NCBI RefSeq assembly: GCF_901000735.1
Contig: NC_081547.1
Span: 28,755,382 to 28,819,381 of the forward strand
Source: Corylus avellana
Lineage: Eukaryota > Streptophyta > Magnoliopsida > Fagales > Betulaceae
Length of the DNA stretch: 64,000 bases
Direction of reading: 5' to 3'
Position numbers and translations under genes: made by a program. This document shows, in pieces, positions 58,263 through 64,000 of the stretch. Below the pieces are notes generated by a model. That model was not told where the DNA came from. It saw only the letters and a list, made by a program, of their open reading frames with translations, and made no database searches. Within the stretch, counting starts at the first letter, position 1, and each line of letters opens with the position of its first letter.

Positions 58263-59490
58263 TGTTGGGGGTTTTGTGACTTTCACCATAAAGTTGGTGG
58301 GACCCATCATCATTAAAGGAGGATCCTTTTGGCTCAAGTTTTGTATTCCTAGTTGCTCTTGGAATTGGTTTTCCTTTTAGAGCATGACTTGGACTTGAAG
58401 TCCTTCTACAATTTGGAATTGGAGGAGCCTTGCTTAGCCAACTTTTATGTCCTATATAAAGGGGTGTCCACAGCACATAAACACACAGAGAAAAACAAAG
58501 TAATATTTGCTTTGTGTTTTGGTGAGCCAACAATAGAGAGAAAAAGTGAGAGCAAGAAAGAGAGTGTTTTCTTTTCCCCTTTTGTTATTATTCTCCTTTG
58601 GGCAAAGTGAGAATTGGGTGTATTTGGGGCTTTGGGTTTGAGTGGTTTTCTCACCCTGTTACTCTCTTGTACTCATCTTTTGATAGTGAATTTTCTCTGG
58701 GTCGTCTCCGCCAGTGGATGTAGGCTTGTTAAGCCGAACCACTTAAATCTTTGTGTCGTGTGTGATTGCTTATCTTTGTTATTCCGCATTCTTCTTATTT
58801 TTCGCATCTCACGAGTCTTGGGAAATAGGATTAATTTCCTAACAACTGGTATCAGAGCTGTTGGTTCGAGTGGGAGCGATGGCAAGTGAAGAAGGAAAGA
58901 TGGGAATCGAGAAGTTCGACGGCAAAGATTTTGGGTTTTGGAAGGTACAGATTGAAGATATTCTTTACGGGAAGGATCTTCATCAACCTCTTTTGGAAGA
59001 ACAACCCGACGACATGGATGATAGCGAGTGGGCTCTTCTTGATCGTAAAGCCCTGGCAGTTATCAGGTTATCATTGTCAAAATCAGTTGCGCACAACGTT
59101 GTAAAGGAGAAGACCGCAGCAGGTCTAATGAAGGCTTTGTCAAACATGTATGAGAAGCCGTCGGCTAACAACAAGGTGCATCTGATGAAGAAATTGTTCA
59201 ACCTAAAGATGGCGGAAGGAGCTTCGGTGGCACATCATCTCAATGAGTTCAACACCATCACAAATCAATTATCCTCGGTGGAAATTAATTTTGATGATGA
59301 GGTTCGCGCGTTGATCGTCTTGGCATCTTTGCCCAATAGCTGGGAAGCAGTGAGGATGGCTGTGAGTAACTCTGTAGGAAAGAGTAAATTAAGCTATGAA
59401 GACATCAGGGATTTGATTCTCAGTGAAGAGGTTCGCAGAAAAGATGTGGGTGAAACCTCTTGTTCTGGTGCTGCTTTAAACCTCGAGACT
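58263..59490 (+). mobile_element. Ty1/copia retrotransposon, 5' LTR, primer site and gag; cut by the gap
   Basis: A 5' LTR (58263-58844) begins TGTTGGGGG, contains a TATA-like tatataaagg motif near 58455 and ends TTCCTAACA. Two bases later is TGGTATCAGAGC (58847-58858), a perfect initiator-Met tRNA primer-binding site. The gag frame opens at ATG 58879 (MASEEGKMGIEKFDGKDFGF) and stays open for 204 codons until the Ns. It has the WKVQIEDIL and NMYEKPSANNKVHLMKKLF patterns of copia gag (UBN2 type). The open frame and clean LTR suggest a young insertion. Protease, integrase, reverse transcriptase and the 3' LTR are not in the assembly here. Confidence 0.9.
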
Positions 59491-59590
59491 NNNNNNNNNN
59501 NNNNNNNNNNNNNNNNNNNNNNNNNNNNNNNNNNNNNNNNNNNNNNNNNNNNNNNNNNNNNNNNNNNNNNNNNNNNNNNNNNNNNNNNNN
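59491..59590. other. Assembly gap of exactly 100 N
   Basis: A run of 100 N, the usual placeholder for a gap of unknown size. It interrupts the copia gag frame, and the sequence after it is unrelated to the element. Any apparent protein spanning it is artificial. Confidence 0.98.
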
Positions 59591-61779
59591 GGATTAGTGC
59601 CGCCACGGTTTCTAAGAAAAGTTAATGATTGATTTTGTGCTTTGAGGAAGATACGGGGCATGCAATCATCACATTCTTATCAAACGAAATAGTGGATTAG
59701 CAATGCCATTTCGACATAGTGAAATCACATAGTGGTATGTAGCATTTTTCTAACTTTCAAGATGCAACTTGCAAGTGAATGTAGCTTTCGTCGATCATCT
59801 AATCCAAACGTTTTCTTGTTGTCCAAGGCAGTTGATAAAAAAATTTCTTCCGTCAAGAACTTCTAATAGATACCCATTCGGTAGAACTAGCAGAACAATT
59901 TGGATTAGGCTAAACTTATTTGGAAATAAAGTAATTCTCTTTGGGATGGTATACGTCTATCCTCCACGTAAATAACAATTATGGCTGCTGGTAATCAAGA
60001 AACAGTACCATTCTTATGAAACCTTTAGTAGCAAAGCTCATAAAAGTTTATAAGTTTAGCCCCATCCCTGTGACTCACCCGCAGGCGGGGGAAGGAAGTG
60101 GTCGCAGGGTGGGAGAGTCCCCATTGACCCACCCTCAGAGGGTGGGCATGTCACCAAGGAACTCCATCTGGTAAGAAATATGCTTTTCTTGGTGTTATGA
60201 TTTGCAGAAACAGATCAAGGAGAATCCCAAACAAAGCTATTGCCACATAATTTAGATTAGAAGTTTATCAGAAGCTATCGTATGTTATAAGGTACTTGAA
60301 AGTATTTAAGTAATGTTTTTTCACGCAAAAGTTGTTACTGCTATCATGGTATTCCCAAACATTTCTAAAATGGCAAATATAAATAGAAGAGATCAGAAGG
60401 CTGAAGATCTCCTTCATATTTCCCCTGTTGAATGCATTTGCTCTCACGTTACCATGCTGGTATGCAAAGCAAAAACACATGTATGATATCACCAACCTTG
60501 GATGCTCTAGTAGCTCTTAGTGTAATGCATCTTCATGCATGTGCTAATAACTGCTAAATCTTGAAGGTTTAAATACCATCACTCCAAATTCAAGTTCAAT
60601 GTGGTTTGGTTGCCTTCTCAATCTTAAAATAGATCAACAAGTGACGATGCGAACCAAGGGAGCTAGCAACAAGCAAGGCAATTGAATAAATATGGTATAA
60701 ACAGACTGGTACATAATCTACTGATGTATAAAATAAACCTCCCAATTCCAATCCAACACCAAGAAAATTCAAACTGAAGTTTTTGTTACTAAATCTATTG
60801 GTTTCAAGTGGGTACACTTTAGAAATGGAATAACAAGTTTCCTACAGTTAAGCAAACAAAAAAACTTAGTAAACTCATCAACCAGCTTGATTTATCTGAA
60901 TCTTTTGGTTGAAAGAAGGTATTAGAACTGCCAATTGAACCCATGTCTCCTTCTAAAACTAACCCACTATTAAGGAGATCAAACAACCTAGAAAAAGGGC
61001 ATTAAGTGATGAAGAAGACAAGGAGAATCATCAATGACTGAAAGAGGAGGACATATTCAGAGATGCCACATTGTTCCATGCAGAAGTCCTGATTCTTTCA
61101 ATAAGAAAGCTCATTTCCTCACCTTCAAGATATTCAATTGAATAAATATTGCATAGAACGAATACCAGAACACAAATTACCTTGCTCCTTGCCTTACCTT
61201 CACAAGATAGTTCCCAATTTCCCTAGTCTCTGACTACTAGGAGAATTGGCTCTGCCCAAAACCAAAGTCACCCATCCTTTCAAACACTTATGGCCTCATC
61301 TTCCTTGACTGCTTTTAGCACCGTCCCAAATCTTCTCCCATCTTCGCAAAATTCAGCTATTCTCTTTATTCTTATATATAAAAGTGTATCTGTATATATG
61401 TATGCATGTATGTATACAGACAAGCATAATTCAGTTGGAGAAGTATATGGAAGTATGAATAAAGCTAATTCAAGCATGAAATAAGCAAAAAAAAGCATAC
61501 TGAATTAACATAAACCCTAACAATTCGCAAAGAATCGAAAGATATAACCATGAATTCAACAAAATTGAACATCAAAAAAACAAAAAATTATTGCAATTGA
61601 AGATCTGATGACCGATCATTACCACACAGAGAGCGTTTTCTTACAAAAGATCACACACACGAAACGATCCGAATCAATATACAAAAGCATAGACGTAGGC
61701 ACCACAAAATCCACCAAATTATCCACGAGCGAAAGTACAAAGACCGAGCTCACCTAGTCCGTAGTCGGCTTGTTAAGTC

Positions 61780-62211
61780 TCACCGCTTGCTATCGTAATC
61801 GACGATCTCGGAGTCGGTAACAGACCTGGAGTGCTGCACTATGGACCGTCCGATGGAATTGATCCAGTCCTCCTTCTCCTTCTCTGAGTCGGCGATGAAG
61901 TACATGGTCTCGGCCCGGGTGGAGAGCTCGAAGGCGTACTGTTTGTTGAGGACGTCCTCGGCGCCCTTGACGGTGAGGCAGCTGGCCACTGGGATGACGC
62001 CACGTGGCGTAGAGACGCGGGTGACAGTGGATTCCTTGAACCAGAAGAGCTTGCCTTGCTTGAGCACGAACCAGCGGCGGCGCCACGTCTTGATGTACTC
62101 GCCTTGCTTCATCAGCCACCCGGTGCGCTCTGGGTTCGACCAGAACTCCACGCCGTCGTAGTTATTGGGCTTCTCCGCCTGGCCCGTCGCGGCCCGCCAT
62201 AGGCTCGCCAT
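61780..62211 (-). CDS. PH1: PH1-like pleckstrin-homology protein, copy B (probable assembly duplicate)
   Basis: Identical in all 143 codons to the gene at 35284-35715, with the same MASLWRAATGQ start, PH domain and DYDSKR end. It lies in the block that exactly repeats copy A after the 100-N gap. If the duplication is real this is a second, unchanged gene; if not, it is the same locus listed twice. I favour the latter. Confidence 0.6.
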   Translation of the reverse strand: MASLWRAATGQAEKPNNYDGVEFWSNPERTGWLMKQGEYIKTWRRRWFVLKQGKLFWFKESTVTRVSTPRGVIPVASCLTVKGAEDVLNKQYAFELSTRAETMYFIADSEKEKEDWINSIGRSIVQHSRSVTDSEIVDYDSKR

Positions 62212-63148
62212 TGGACTTTGGGGTTTCCGGGTTCGGGTTAAGAGCGTTGAATGATCGTTGGTGATATGGAAAGGGAATAAAGAGAGAGCTGTCGTGCCGG
62301 ACAGAATTTTGGGATTATTTTGTTGTTGTATTTTGCTTTATTTGCTTTTAGTTTTAGTTTTTTAGTCTTTATTTTGGATAAATTTATGAATGTACCCGTC
62401 AAACTTTGTATATTTGTGAATATGCCCCTTAGTATATTTAACATGAGGTTATTAAAATCAAATCAAGATATATGGTTATGTTTTTTTAGGTATATCATTC
62501 TTGGTCTTTGAAATATAGTTCTCACTCAATTTCATATCTAAAACATAAAGAGCATGAATTTCATTCTTAATTTAACCATTCCATCTAAACTAATTACCAT
62601 ACTCTTTACAAAAATTGAGGACCACCTAACTTTTTTACAATTTTGGTCACACTATCAACTTCTATAATGATAATATTAGTTTGATGACAAAAGGACATTA
62701 GCAAAATTCAAACTTTTAAAATATAAGAATTAAATTGAAATCTATCATATATTTTAGAGATTAAAAATATAGTTTAGTGTAGAATTAAGGGATTTACTGA
62801 TGATGTTTAAATGGGAAAATGACAAATAGCAATTTTTTAAGTACTTTTTTTTTTTTTTAAATTACAATTATTAATTTAAGGATTGGTTTTCACTATTACA
62901 TTATCTTACTTGTATGATAATCGTATAAAAATATATTAAATAGTATTACTCGCATAAAATATACAAAAATGATATAGATGCAATTATGTAATAACTAATA
63001 TAACATGCTATTGAATCATATGCCACCTAATTACCAATCATCGTAAGCAAGTTTCACACCCCAAATTTTGATCATGAAATGAAAGCAAATTTGTAACACC
63101 CAACATTTACATAAATGACCCATTATCAAAATGAGTAGTTATATTTAA

Positions 63149-63256
63149 GGGGTAGCTCAATCGGCTGTGAACAACGTCTCATGAAGCAGAGGTTACTAGT
63201 TCGAATCTCTCGTCTTATTTCCTTGTGTGATATGAAAAAAAAAAAAAAAAAAAAAA
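63149..63256 (+). mobile_element. tRNA-derived SINE with poly(A) tail, copy B
   Basis: Same sequence as 36653-36760, including the box A and box B motifs and the 22-adenine tail. Part of the exact repeat. Confidence 0.7.
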
Positions 63257-63285
63257 CAGCTCAATTCTCAGGAACCTTCTGGAAT

Positions 63286-63637
63286 GTGGTAGGCCCAAAA
63301 GCCAATGGCTTTTGAATTGGCTTGGACACGTGGGAATGTGGGATTCATTCAGCCTGCGGGAACCCTAATCTCTCACTTTCCCAAATATCACGCCCTTCGC
63401 CTCCTTTCACACACCATCTTCTTCCTTGAGTTCCTTCACACCCCTCTGCGCCTAACAAATGGATTGGGAGACCACGGTGCGCGAGTTGCGGCGGACCGGG
63501 GGAAGGATTGCCTGGTCCGCCTCAACTCGCGCATGATGGCCTTGCCTCTCTCTGTAGCCCGATTCACGACAACACCTGCTTAGATTTGTGGGAAGCAGAA
63601 TAAGAATTCACATACCTGAATTCTTCAATTTTGAAGG
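63286..63637 (+). other. Promoter-like and exon-like segment with hairpin, copy B
   Basis: Same sequence as 36790-37141. If this copy is on the true chromosome path, the rest of the transcript would continue beyond the window end. Confidence 0.35.
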
Positions 63638-64000
63638 TAAGAAGTATTACTTTTGAATTACACTGACTTGCGTATGTGATTTGGGATTTTGCATTTCAAC
63701 TTTTGATTAATTTATTACGAATTGATGAACTGATCAAAGATATTAGGGATTTTGGTTCTTCTTAATGTTCTTTTGGGTCCTAATTCTTTCTCTGAGCTTA
63801 AGAATTGCTTGCACCATCAACATGTTTAAAACTAAATTTCCTTTATTGATGTTTGAGATGGGCTTGGGGCTTTGGCTGTTAACTTCGATTGGTAATTGAT
63901 TAGTAAGAGTAATATTTCAGAACCTGATTTGTATGGATATGCCAAGCATTCACCCCCTATTTCTTAAGATAAGTTGTTTCCCATAAATTGCATTTACACT

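Larger units (their letters stand above)
59591..64000. repeat. Exact repeat of 33095-37504 (copy B), beginning right after the gap
   Basis: Constant offset of 26,496 bases with no indel or substitution that I could find, including homopolymer lengths. The copy begins at the first base after the Ns, which points to a contig end overlapping sequence already placed at 33 kb. Confidence 0.95.

Noticed and set aside
58861..59625. A 254-residue frame running through the Ns
   Set aside because: It is copia gag on the left and unrelated sequence on the right, joined only by the 100-N placeholder.

Overview
This is a eudicot plant nuclear window, probably from a woody rosid; I cannot name the species. 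The evidence is AT-rich intergenic DNA, GT-AG introns, chloroplast-targeted proteins, and a dense load of MITEs, SINEs and LTR elements.

Layout. The window opens with the last exon of an AUX1/LAX auxin influx carrier (20-232, +). A coiled-coil gene of unknown function follows (2854-3486, -), then a transposon-rich spacer with a ~1.7 kb inverted-repeat element and a ~0.4 kb MITE. A small WIYLD-domain gene (7909-11801, +) carries a hAT-like element and a TRIM in its introns. Next come EGY2, a chloroplast site-2-type protease (13849-18956, +, 12 exons), a 5.6 kb gene-poor spacer, and anthranilate synthase alpha (24592-30365, +, 11 exons). A LINE relic, the plastid ribosomal protein S31/bTHXc gene (32014-32600, -) and a PH1-type pleckstrin-homology gene (35284-35715, -) follow. 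At 36.8-37.1 kb there is a promoter-like and exon-like segment with a strong GC-rich hairpin. From 40.9 to 56.8 kb lies a minus-strand tandem cluster of three LRR receptor kinase units: two full-length genes and one pseudogene gutted by a large internal deletion. A PH1 pseudogene fragment sits in the same cluster. A Ty1/copia element (58263 onward) runs into a 100-N assembly gap at 59491-59590. After the gap, 59591-64000 repeats 33095-37504 at a constant offset of 26,496 bases with no difference that I could find.

How the genes relate. EGY2, anthranilate synthase and PH1 look like an old conserved neighbourhood: as I recall it, Arabidopsis keeps EGY2 next to ASA1 and ASA2 next to PH1. The receptor kinases are a younger, locally expanding accessory cluster. 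They have a Cys in place of the HRD arginine (non-RD), as in the XA21/EFR/FLS2-type immune receptors.

The main caution is the exact repeat after the gap. It is either an unresolved overlap between contigs (most likely) or a very recent 26.5 kb tandem duplication. I did not find a clearly new biochemical system; the most notable items are structural and evolutionary.
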